Source of the DNA: Planctomycetota bacterium | GTDB lineage: Bacteria; Planctomycetota; PUPC01; DSUN01 | Assembly (NCBI GenBank): GCA_016872875.1 | Contig: VGYW01000175.1 | Location: 1-16,155, forward strand | Length of the DNA stretch: 16,155 nt | Reading direction: 5' to 3' | Shown here: in pieces, positions 6,646 through 12,615 of the stretch | How the letters are laid out: each line of letters begins with the position of its first letter | Position numbering within the stretch: the first letter of the stretch is position 1 | Notes under the pieces: generated by a model | What the model was told of the DNA's origin: nothing | The model's input: only the letters and a program-made list of their open reading frames with translations | Database searches by the model: none | Made by a program: the position numbers and the translations under genes

Positions 6646-6905
6646 AGACCATCGCCATTCCCTCCACAGCTAGGAGACTGAACGACCTCTTCAAGAAGGC
6701 TCGGCGCAAGAGCCTGATCCTGAAATCGCATGAAGGGGACCGCTTCGTCCTCGCGCCGCTCGACGACTGGGAGGTCTTCGAGGTCGGCGACGACATCACG
6801 GAGAACAAGGAACTGATGAGGTTCCTTGCCGAGCGCAAGAGGAACGCCAGGAACGGCAGAACCTACTCCCTTGCTGAGGTCAAGGCCGAGCTTGGCCTGC
6901 GGTAG
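6642..6905 (+). CDS. Phd/YefM-like antitoxin of the broken RelE pair
   Basis: An 87-residue small acidic-basic protein: Met-Lys-Thr-Ile-Ala-Ile-Pro first strand, a Leu-Asn-Asp-Leu-Phe-Lys-Lys-Ala helix, Leu-Ile-Leu-Lys-Ser-His-Glu-Gly-Asp-Arg-Phe-Val-Leu-Ala-Pro strands, then an acidic linker and charged C-terminal helices ending Glu-Leu-Gly-Leu-Arg. This follows the Phd/YefM plan of an N-terminal DNA-binding dimer and a C-terminal toxin-wrapping tail. It is complete, with GGAGGA 7 bases upstream and a 4-base overlap with the toxin relic. It is likely still expressed from the strong promoter at 6448 and may still repress that promoter. Confidence 0.7.
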   Translation: MKTIAIPSTARRLNDLFKKARRKSLILKSHEGDRFVLAPLDDWEVFEVGDDITENKELMRFLAERKRNARNGRTYSLAEVKAELGLR

Positions 6906-6948
6906 TTGACTCAATACATGGCCCTGTCGGGGCCAAGAGACTTGCGCC

Positions 6949-7104
6949 ATGAAGTCCATTGACCTCGCCGAGATTGACGACTTCGAGGCCGAAGTCCGCC
7001 TCGTCCGCGAGAACCGCGAACTCATGGACTTCCTCCGCCAGCGCTACGCACCAGGCAAGACCTACACACTCGATAGGGTGAGGAAGGAACTGAGCCTGAC
7101 CTGA
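6949..7104 (+). pseudogene. Antitoxin paralogue lacking 31 central codons
   Basis: A 51-residue frame that is colinear with the 82-residue antitoxin at 4631 except for an exact in-frame gap of 31 codons: Met-Lys-Ser-Ile-Asp-Leu is followed directly by Ala-Glu-Ile-Asp-Asp-Phe. The C-terminal toxin-contact half is well conserved (Glu-Val-Arg-Leu-Val-Arg-Glu-Asn-Arg; Met-Asp-Phe-Leu-Arg-Gln-Arg). The leader around the start codon also resembles that of 4631. The DNA-binding half is gone, so it cannot autoregulate but might still bind a toxin of this family. It could be expressed with 6642, whose stop is 43 bp upstream. Whether it is a dead relic or a trimmed decoy antitoxin cannot be decided here. 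Confidence 0.6.
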
Positions 7105-7191
7105 TCTTCTGCGAACAGTCACCTAAGCGCCACAAGGCCTCGGACGCTTTGGCAACCACGCTCTTTCGCAGCACAAGGCAGAGGCCAGCGT

Positions 7192-7209
7192 ATGCGCTTG
7201 TTTGAGTGA
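7192..7209 (+). pseudogene. Five-codon RelE-toxin start remnant
   Basis: ATG plus four codons (Met-Arg-Leu-Phe-Glu) then TGA. The 16 bases 7191-7206 are identical to 6507-6522, the start of the RelE relic. It lies just before the HNH-Mrr gene. A following in-frame-like stretch (7219-7236: Ala-Leu-Gly-Tyr-Lys-Gly) resembles the Glu-Ala-Ile-Gly-Tyr-Lys end of such toxins, hinting at a second, more severely deleted copy. Confidence 0.45.
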
Positions 7210-7241
7210 CCGCCAGAGCTTTGGGATACAAGGGTGCAGCC

Positions 7242-8819
7242 ATGGGAAGCAGAAACCGGGTCCCCAAGTCGCTACGCAACGAGTTGTTGGCAGAGGCGGG
7301 TGGGCGATGTGCTATCTGCCAAGGCCACGGTGTTCTGGAGTTCCACCATATTGACCTTGACCACAAAGAGGGACCGCAAGATGTGGATCACCTGATTCTC
7401 CTCTGCCCCGGATGCCACTCTCGGCTCCACCTGTACAGCCCCGAGGAACTGCGCGCTATCTTGCACGACTCGGGGCGCGAATGGATGCCTGACCCTGCCC
7501 ATCAGTGTCTCGCGGGGTCGACATCCAAGGTGACGTCGCGCCAGATTTCTTGGGACGCTCTCAGATGCGCGGGCCCGGCTACCCAGCAGGGTTCGCCGGA
7601 TAGTGTACGCTGGAAGCAGTTTGAGAAGCTCGTGGCGGATCTCCTCGAGGCGGAGGGATTCCGCGTTTTGCAGGAGCCCAGCGTCGATCGCTCCGGTATC
7701 GACATACTCGCTGAGGAGACAGTCCCTTCACATTCAGGGTTAGAGCACCGGGTGCGCTGGCTCGTTCAGTGCAAAGACTACGCCCGGGGCAAGCGCAATC
7801 TTGGGCGCAGAGAGACAGAAGAGATCCTGGGGTGCTTCCAGGTCAAGGAACAAGACGCGCTCCTCATTGTGGTCAACACTGACATCACGGAGGATGCCAT
7901 CCGTGTAATTGAGGAGTACAAGAGGGGTGCCCCGCTCGCCAAACGCCTGATCAAGATTTGGAATCGGCGTGAGCTGGAGAATAGGCTACTGCGCCATCCG
8001 GCCGTCGCGCGAAAGTATGGGTTGGCTGTCCAACCATCGACGAGTTCGTTGTGCCCATTCGGGGAGGGAGAGCTCGCAGGGAAGAGCGTGCTGGTTGTCT
8101 CCGATACCTCCCCTTTCGCGTACCAGCTCTTCACTTGCCTCAACAGAGCGACCCCAAACACTCATATGGTAACGCTTTGGCAATACGGCGACCCCGTACG
8201 CTGCAAACACCTCGTCGAGCCGTTGCTGAGGCCGCGGCATGACCTAGTGGTGTTCTTCCTCGGTGACTCGTTTGGCTTTCCTGTTCCCTCCCAACTGACT
8301 CAGAAGATTGTGGACACGGTCCGCGACGGGGGGGCGGTCCTGTTGTTCCCATTCTTCGCCTGGGCTCTTGCGCAAGGTGCCTACTCCTCGCTCAACCATC
8401 TGGTGCCAGTCAGACTGGTGAGCGAGCAACGCAGAGAGCAATCTTGGCTCAAAGCACTCCGCATGTTCTCGGTGGGCGATATCAGTTGGCTGAACCCCGA
8501 GGCATTCATCGAGAACCAGTCTGCGGTCATCCCCGTTGTTAGCCAGCATCCAGCGCTGGCGGGAGTGACGAGCGATGTGAGCATTATCCACACATACGAG
8601 TTCCTTGATGTCACCGATGGCTCCAAGTGCGTCCTATCTGACAGCCAAGGGACACCTTTCCTGGTGACTAGGGAAGCATCTGGCGCCCGCATTGCGTATC
8701 TCAACAGCTGCACGCACAATTGCTTCACCGCCATGCCAATCCTCTGTCCTTTCGAAGTGTCCGAGCCGTACCGTCAGCTGGTGGCCAACACGGTGCGATG
8801 GTGTCTGGGCATCCTGTGA
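7242..8819 (+). CDS. HNH + Mrr-like nuclease fused to a ThuA/GATase-like domain
   Basis: A 525-residue protein with three parts. (1) Residues about 5-65, HNH nuclease: Cys23-x2-Cys26, Glu-Phe-His35-His36, Asp-Leu-Asp-His41, His50, Cys55-x2-Cys58-His, His63. (2) Residues about 120-255, Mrr-like PD-(D/E)xK nuclease: a Phe-Glu-x-Leu-Val-Ala-Asp-Leu-Leu helix, catalytic Asp154 (Ser-Gly-Ile-Asp) and Gln176-Cys-Lys178. (3) Residues about 280-525, a Rossmann-like domain resembling ThuA/glutamine-amidotransferase-like proteins: Val-Leu-Val-Val-Ser, a Gly-Gly-Ala-Val-Leu-Leu-Phe strand, a Gly-Ala-Arg-Ile-Ala-Tyr strand and a terminal Asn-Thr-Val-Arg-Trp helix; I see no amidotransferase triad. ATG 7242 follows AAGGGTG; GTG 7206 would add 12 residues. 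Likely a DNA-targeting defence or restriction-like protein; the third domain's role is unknown. GC content is lower than neighbours. GH172 begins 44 bp downstream. Confidence 0.75.
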   Translation: MGSRNRVPKSLRNELLAEAGGRCAICQGHGVLEFHHIDLDHKEGPQDVDHLILLCPGCHSRLHLYSPEELRAILHDSGREWMPDPAHQCLAGSTSKVTSRQISWDALRCAGPATQQGSPDSVRWKQFEKLVADLLEAEGFRVLQEPSVDRSGIDILAEETVPSHSGLEHRVRWLVQCKDYARGKRNLGRRETEEILGCFQVKEQDALLIVVNTDITEDAIRVIEEYKRGAPLAKRLIKIWNRRELENRLLRHPAVARKYGLAVQPSTSSLCPFGEGELAGKSVLVVSDTSPFAYQLFTCLNRATPNTHMVTLWQYGDPVRCKHLVEPLLRPRHDLVVFFLGDSFGFPVPSQLTQKIVDTVRDGGAVLLFPFFAWALAQGAYSSLNHLVPVRLVSEQRREQSWLKALRMFSVGDISWLNPEAFIENQSAVIPVVSQHPALAGVTSDVSIIHTYEFLDVTDGSKCVLSDSQGTPFLVTREASGARIAYLNSCTHNCFTAMPILCPFEVSEPYRQLVANTVRWCLGIL

Positions 8820-8863
8820 GCGCTAGCGAGATCCATGCGAGCTGATCTGTGAAAGGATGGGCC

Positions 8864-9952
8864 ATGGGCATATCCAGTGGCTTGGGCATGGGGCTGGGGA
8901 ATCTCGCGCGGGTGTCGAGGGCGAAGACGCGCTCGATCTCGGCGGAGAACTTCACGGGGGAAAAGGGGAAGGGCGGCATGGCAACCGAGGGGACGGGGGC
9001 ACGCTGCGCCCGCGACCTGGGACAGGGCTGGAAGGTGTCGCCAAGCGTGAGGATCAAAGGGGGCGAGACGTTCACGCTGGCGCATATCAAAGGCTCGGGG
9101 GCGATTCAGCACGTGTGGATCAGCGGCGACGTGTCGCTGAAGGGGCCAGGGGCACGCTTCTTCATCCTGCGCTTCTACTGGGACGGGCAGGAGGAGCCGT
9201 CGGTGGAGTGCCCCGCCGCCGACTTCTTCGCCTCGCCCTGGGGGCAGTACGCGCAGATCAACTCGCTGCCCGTCTCGGTGAACCCGAACCGCGCCTACAA
9301 CTGCTTCTGGGAGATGCCCTTCCGCAAGGAGTGCCGCGTCACGCTGGAGAACCGCCACAACGACGACATCACGTGCTACTACCAGGTGAGCTACACGCTG
9401 ACGGAGGTGCCCGACGACGCGGCGTATTTCCACGCCCAGTTCCGCCGCGTCAATCCCCTGCCCTACAAGGAGGTCTACACCATCCTGGACGGCGTTCGCG
9501 GCACGGGGCAATACGTCGGCACGGCCCTCGCCTGGGGCGTGAACAACACGGGCTGGTGGGGCGAGGGGGAGATCAAGTTCTATCTCGACGGCGACGGCGA
9601 GTTCCCGACCATCTGCGGCACGGGCACGGAGGACTACTTCGGCGGCTGCTACAACTGGGACGTGGCCGGCCAGTACACGCCCTACTCGACGCCGTTCCTG
9701 GGGATGCAGGTGTTCCGGCCCGACGGGGCGTATCGCTCGCAGATGCGCTTCTCGATGTATCGCTGGCACGTGATGGACCCGATCCGCTTCGAGCGCGACC
9801 TGCGGGTGACGATTCAGGCATTGGGCTGGCGCGACGGCGGCCGCTACCTGCCGCTCCAGGACGACATTGCCTCCGTCGCCTACTGGTATCAAACCCTCCC
9901 CACCGCCCCCTTCCCCAAGCTGCCGGACAGGGACTACCTGGAGATCATCTGA
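8864..9952 (+). CDS. Glycoside hydrolase family 172 (DUF2961) enzyme
   Basis: A 362-residue protein of family-typical length. GH172 includes alpha-fructofuranosidases and arabinofuranosidases acting on difructose anhydrides or arabinan-type glycans, as oligomers with a jelly-roll fold. The N-terminal Gly-Leu-Gly-Met-Gly-Leu-Gly-Asn-Leu and Ser-Ala-Glu-Asn-Phe-Thr-Gly segments are hallmarks. Two conserved acidic segments are present: Trp-Trp-Gly-Glu-Gly-Glu (231-236) followed by Leu-Asp-Gly-Asp, and Gly-Thr-Gly-Thr-Glu256-Asp-Tyr-Phe. Their spacing fits the catalytic glutamate pair reported for the family, though I cannot assign residues exactly. There is no signal peptide, so it is probably cytoplasmic. 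ATG 8864 has AAAGGA 6 bases upstream and aligns with the start of the duplicate at 5744. It follows the HNH-Mrr gene by 44 bp, so transcription may come from upstream. Exact substrate unknown. Confidence 0.9.
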   Translation: MGISSGLGMGLGNLARVSRAKTRSISAENFTGEKGKGGMATEGTGARCARDLGQGWKVSPSVRIKGGETFTLAHIKGSGAIQHVWISGDVSLKGPGARFFILRFYWDGQEEPSVECPAADFFASPWGQYAQINSLPVSVNPNRAYNCFWEMPFRKECRVTLENRHNDDITCYYQVSYTLTEVPDDAAYFHAQFRRVNPLPYKEVYTILDGVRGTGQYVGTALAWGVNNTGWWGEGEIKFYLDGDGEFPTICGTGTEDYFGGCYNWDVAGQYTPYSTPFLGMQVFRPDGAYRSQMRFSMYRWHVMDPIRFERDLRVTIQALGWRDGGRYLPLQDDIASVAYWYQTLPTAPFPKLPDRDYLEII

Positions 9953-9997
9953 GCGACGCGCATGTCCCCCAATGGTTGCGCCCGCCAGCTTCCTCAA

Positions 9998-10089
9998 TCG
10001 TCGTCGTTGTCGTCGTCGTCCTCGTCGTCGAGCAGGGAAGGATGAGGCCGCCTGAGATTCGACGACGACGACCAGGACGACGACGAGCA
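9998..10089. repeat. Trinucleotide (TCG/CGA) imperfect inverted repeat
   Basis: A run of TCG/GTC triplets (9998-10030) faces a run of CGA triplets (about 10060-10089) with about 30 bases between. The arms can pair over roughly 20 bp with a mismatch or two. It lies 45 bp after the GH172 stop, so it might act as a transcription barrier, but there is no T-run. Confidence 0.6.
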
Positions 10090-10151
10090 GGAGAAGACGG
10101 GCAGCCAACTGGGTACCAGACTGGGGGCCATCCTCGCGAGCAAGGCTTCGG

Positions 10152-10180
10152 TTGATTCACGCCCGACCGGCGACTATAAT
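10152..10180 (+). promoter_or_regulatory. Predicted sigma70-type promoter for the third antitoxin relic
   Basis: TTGATT (10152-10157), 17-bp spacer, perfect TATAAT (10175-10180), 26 bp before GTG 10207. It shares CGACTATAATG with the promoter at 6448-6477. Confidence 0.6.
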
Positions 10181-10206
10181 GCGCTCAAGGCTGAAGGGGT
10201 TGTTCT

Positions 10207-10377
10207 GTGACCACGAGCGATGACAGGCAGTTCGTCCCGCCTGAGATTGACGACTTCGAGGCTGAGGTCAGGCTCGTGCGCGAGCAGAAGGAGTTGATGG
10301 ACCTTCTCACCGAGAGGTCCGCCGACCCCAAGCGGTTCAGCCTCGACGAGATCAAGAAGGAACTCAACCTTGCCTGA
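10207..10377 (+). pseudogene. N-terminally broken Phd/YefM-like antitoxin paralogue
   Basis: A 56-residue frame from GTG matching the C-terminal two thirds of the antitoxin at 4631: Thr-Thr-Ser-Asp-x-Arg-Gln-Phe-Val, Glu-Ile-Asp-Asp-Phe-Glu-Ala-Glu-Val-Arg-Leu-Val-Arg-Glu, and an Ile-Lys-Lys-Glu-Leu-Asn-Leu end. Just upstream (about 10181-10207) a different frame reads Ala-Leu-Lys-Ala-Glu-Gly-Val-Val-Leu, matching the preceding residues of the intact paralogue, so a frameshift near 10206 appears to have detached the N-terminus. A consensus promoter remains, so the C-terminal toxin-binding half could still be made. A small gene overlaps its end by 8 bases. Confidence 0.6.
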
Positions 10378-10540
10378 CGATCCGATTCTTGAGGAGATGC
10401 GGCGGATCAAGCAGGAGCACGCCGCCCGCTACAACTACGACATCCGCGCCATGGCCAAGGCCCTCCGCGAGCAGCAGAAGCGGAGCGGCCACAAGATCGT
10501 CTCGCTTCCCCGGAGGCGCGTCCGAGCGCAGGACGTGTGA
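10370..10540 (+). CDS. Small conserved-looking companion protein of the antitoxin relic
   Basis: A 56-residue basic protein, too short for standard ORF calling. It reads Leu/Met-Pro-Asp-Asp-Pro-Ile-Leu-Glu-Glu-Met-Arg-Arg-Ile, then His-Ala-Ala-Arg-Tyr-Asn-Tyr-Asp, an Ala-Lys-Ala-Leu-Arg-Glu-Gln helix and a C-terminal Lys-Ile-Val-Ser-Leu-Pro-Arg-Arg-Arg. I recall small proteins of this layout in planctomycete genomes beside toxin-antitoxin genes, but I know no name or function. I prefer the TTG at 10370, overlapping the upstream stop by 8 bases, because the Pro-Asp-Asp-Pro start fits that layout; ATG 10397 is the alternative and would drop 9 residues. No PIN-domain or other toxin follows it here. 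Confidence 0.5.
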   Translation: MPDDPILEEMRRIKQEHAARYNYDIRAMAKALREQQKRSGHKIVSLPRRRVRAQDV

Positions 10541-10647
10541 CCGTAGCGCACGATGGCTACGCGGCCAAGACGCTGGTGCTTGCGCGTGGCTCGCTGTCCA
10601 ACTTGACCATCGACCTTGAACCTGCCCAGGCCCCACTCAAGAAGTAG
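10537..10647 (+). pseudogene. Possible C-terminal scrap of a beta-sandwich domain
   Basis: From GTG 10537, overlapping the upstream stop, a 36-codon frame reads Val-Thr-Val-Ala-His-Asp-Gly-Tyr-Ala-Ala-Lys-Thr-Leu, then Leu-Thr-Ile-Asp-Leu-Glu-Pro, ending in TAG. This strand pattern is like the last strands of carboxypeptidase-regulatory or PEGA-type repeats. Too short to stand alone; probably a gene remnant or chance. Confidence 0.3.
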
Positions 10648-10685
10648 CTCAGGGAGGCCTCGTCACTCGAGTACGGAAGTCCGAA

Positions 10686-11993
10686 ATGCACCACTGTGGG
10701 TCACGCGCTCTCCAGGCCATTCTGTTCATGGCTGCCCTGCCTCTTGCAGCAGCTATCGCGGCAGAGCACGCTGCACCCGCCAGCGTGCCTGCCTGGGACG
10801 ATCTGCCGCCCATCAAGCCGGCGGCCACGGATTGGCCCTGGTGGCGGGGGGAGAGGTTCGATAGCATCGCGGCGGCGGCGAAGGACCCGCCCGTCACCTG
10901 GAGCAAGACGGAGAACGTGGTGTGGCGGGCCGACGTGCCCGGGCGCGGCCACGGCTCGCCGACCATTTGGGGCGACCGCATTTTCCTGGCGACCGCCGAT
11001 GAGAAGGAGAGGGCGCAATACCTTCTCTGCTACGGCCGCCGCGACGGGAAGAAGCTCTGGCAGACGGAACTCCATCGCGGCGGGTTCATGAGGCTGCACA
11101 CGAAGAACTCGCATGCCTCAGCCACGCCAGCCTGCGATGGCGAGCGGGTGTTTATGCCCCTCATCGTCCAGGGCGGCATCTGGCTCGATGCGGTGGGCCT
11201 CGACGGGAAGATCGTCTGGCAGAAGCGGCTCGGTGATTTTGCGTCGCTCCACGGCTTCGCCGCCTCCCCAGTCTTCTACAAGTCGCTCGTCATCGTGGTG
11301 GCCGACGCGATCAAGAACAGCTTCATCATCGCGGTGCATCGCAAGACGGGGGAGGTGGCCTGGAAGATTGACAGGCCGAGCTATCGGCTCGGCACCTACG
11401 CCAGCCCATCGGTCGGCCGCGTCGCGGGCCGCGACCAGCTCTTGCACCAAGGCCCCTACAAGCTCTTCAGCTACGACCCCGCGACGGGCAAGGAGCTCTG
11501 GCGGTGCGACGGCCCGGACGAATCCACATGCTCGAACCCGACGTTCGACGACACCCACGTCTGGGCCGCCGCAGGCTTCCCAAAGCTCAACCTGATGTGC
11601 GTGCGCGCCGACGGCAGCGGGGACGTGACGAAGACGCATCTGGCCTGGATGAAGCGCGACAAGATGGCCTATGTCCCCTCGATGCTGCTGTCCGACGGCT
11701 TGCTCTACATGGTGGAGGACGAGGGGCGGCTCTACGCCTTCGAGGCCAAGACGGGCGAGGTGGTGTGGGAGACGAAGCTGGCGGCGAAGTTCAGCGCCTC
11801 GCCCGTGCTGGCCGGCGGCCGCATCTACGTCCCCAGCGAGGCGGGCGTGACCTACGTCTACAGGCCTGGCCGCAGCTTCGAGCTTCTCGCCCAGAACGAC
11901 CTGGGCGACGGCGGCTTCGCCACGCCCGTCTTCATCGGCGACCGCATCTACCTGCGCACCCTCCACAGCCTCTACTGCCTGGGGAAGCAGTAG
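10686..11993 (+). CDS. Exported PQQ-like beta-propeller protein (BamB/quinoprotein-like)
   Basis: A 435-residue protein with an N-terminal signal peptide (hydrophobic residues about 10-25, likely cut after Ala-Ala-Ala-Ile-Ala-Ala at residue 26). After it, Asp-Trp-Pro-Trp-Trp-Arg-Gly (49-55) is the start motif common in planctomycete exported propellers. The body holds repeated blade motifs of the form (Thr/Asp)-Gly-x-x-x-Trp: Asp-Gly-Lys-Lys-Leu-Trp, Asp-Gly-Lys-Ile-Val-Trp, Thr-Gly-Glu-Val-Ala-Trp, Thr-Gly-Lys-Glu-Leu-Trp and Thr-Gly-Glu-Val-Val-Trp. These fit a PQQ-binding-like propeller, but no dehydrogenase catalytic signature is evident, so scaffold or binding roles are as likely as enzyme activity. 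It acts outside the cytoplasm. The ribosome site is weak. It follows GH172 at a distance, suggesting a shared carbohydrate context at most. Confidence 0.85.
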   Translation: MHHCGSRALQAILFMAALPLAAAIAAEHAAPASVPAWDDLPPIKPAATDWPWWRGERFDSIAAAAKDPPVTWSKTENVVWRADVPGRGHGSPTIWGDRIFLATADEKERAQYLLCYGRRDGKKLWQTELHRGGFMRLHTKNSHASATPACDGERVFMPLIVQGGIWLDAVGLDGKIVWQKRLGDFASLHGFAASPVFYKSLVIVVADAIKNSFIIAVHRKTGEVAWKIDRPSYRLGTYASPSVGRVAGRDQLLHQGPYKLFSYDPATGKELWRCDGPDESTCSNPTFDDTHVWAAAGFPKLNLMCVRADGSGDVTKTHLAWMKRDKMAYVPSMLLSDGLLYMVEDEGRLYAFEAKTGEVVWETKLAAKFSASPVLAGGRIYVPSEAGVTYVYRPGRSFELLAQNDLGDGGFATPVFIGDRIYLRTLHSLYCLGKQ

Positions 11994-12002
11994 CCAGGTA
12001 AC

Positions 12003-12589
12003 TCCTCACGCAGAGGCAGATGAGGCCGCAGAGAGGAGCGCGCCCGCGAAACACGCGAAACCGCGCGAAACGCGAAACCCATTCCTCACGCAGAGGCAGA
12101 TGAGGCCGCAGAGAAGAGAGCGCGCCCGCGAAACACGCGAAAACGCGCGAAACGCGAAACGCGAAACCCATTCCTCACGCAGAGGCAGATGAGGCCGCAG
12201 AGAGGAGCGCGCCCGCGAAACACGCGAAAGGGCGCGAAACGCGAAACCCATTCCTCACGCAGAGGCAGATGAGGCCGCAGAGAGGAGCGCGCCCGCGAAA
12301 CACGCGAAAGGGCGCGAAACGCGAAACGCGAAACCCATTCCTCACGCAGAGGCAGATGAGGCCGCAGAGAGGAGCGCGCCCGCGAAACACGCGAAACCGC
12401 GCGAAACGCGAAACGCGAAACCCATTCCTCACGCAGAGGCAGATGAGGCCGCAGGGCGGAGCGCGCCCGCGAAACACGCGAAAGGGCGCGAAACGCGAAA
12501 CGCGAAACCCATTCCTCACGCAGAGGCAGATGAGGCCGCAGAGAGGAGCGCGCCCGCGAAACACGCGAAACCGCGCGAAACGCGAAACC
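12003..12589. repeat. Seven-unit tandem repeat (minisatellite)
   Basis: Units begin at TCCTCACGCAGAGGCAGATG and start at 12003, 12083, 12172, 12252, 12339, 12426 and 12513. Unit lengths are 80, 89, 80, 87, 87, 87 and a last partial of about 77. Length differences come mostly from the number of CGCGAAA submotifs. Some units carry ...CGAAACCGCGCG and others ...CGAAAGGGCGCG. It fills the whole gap between the convergent propeller and methyltransferase genes. Open frames through it are repeat artefacts on both strands. Confidence 0.95.
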
Positions 12590-12615
12590 GGGATTTGAGG
12601 CGCGGATGGGACGGC

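Noticed and set aside
12003..12589. CRISPR array
   Set aside because: Units are 77-89 bp nearly identical tandem repeats with no unique spacers of constant length and no cas genes nearby.
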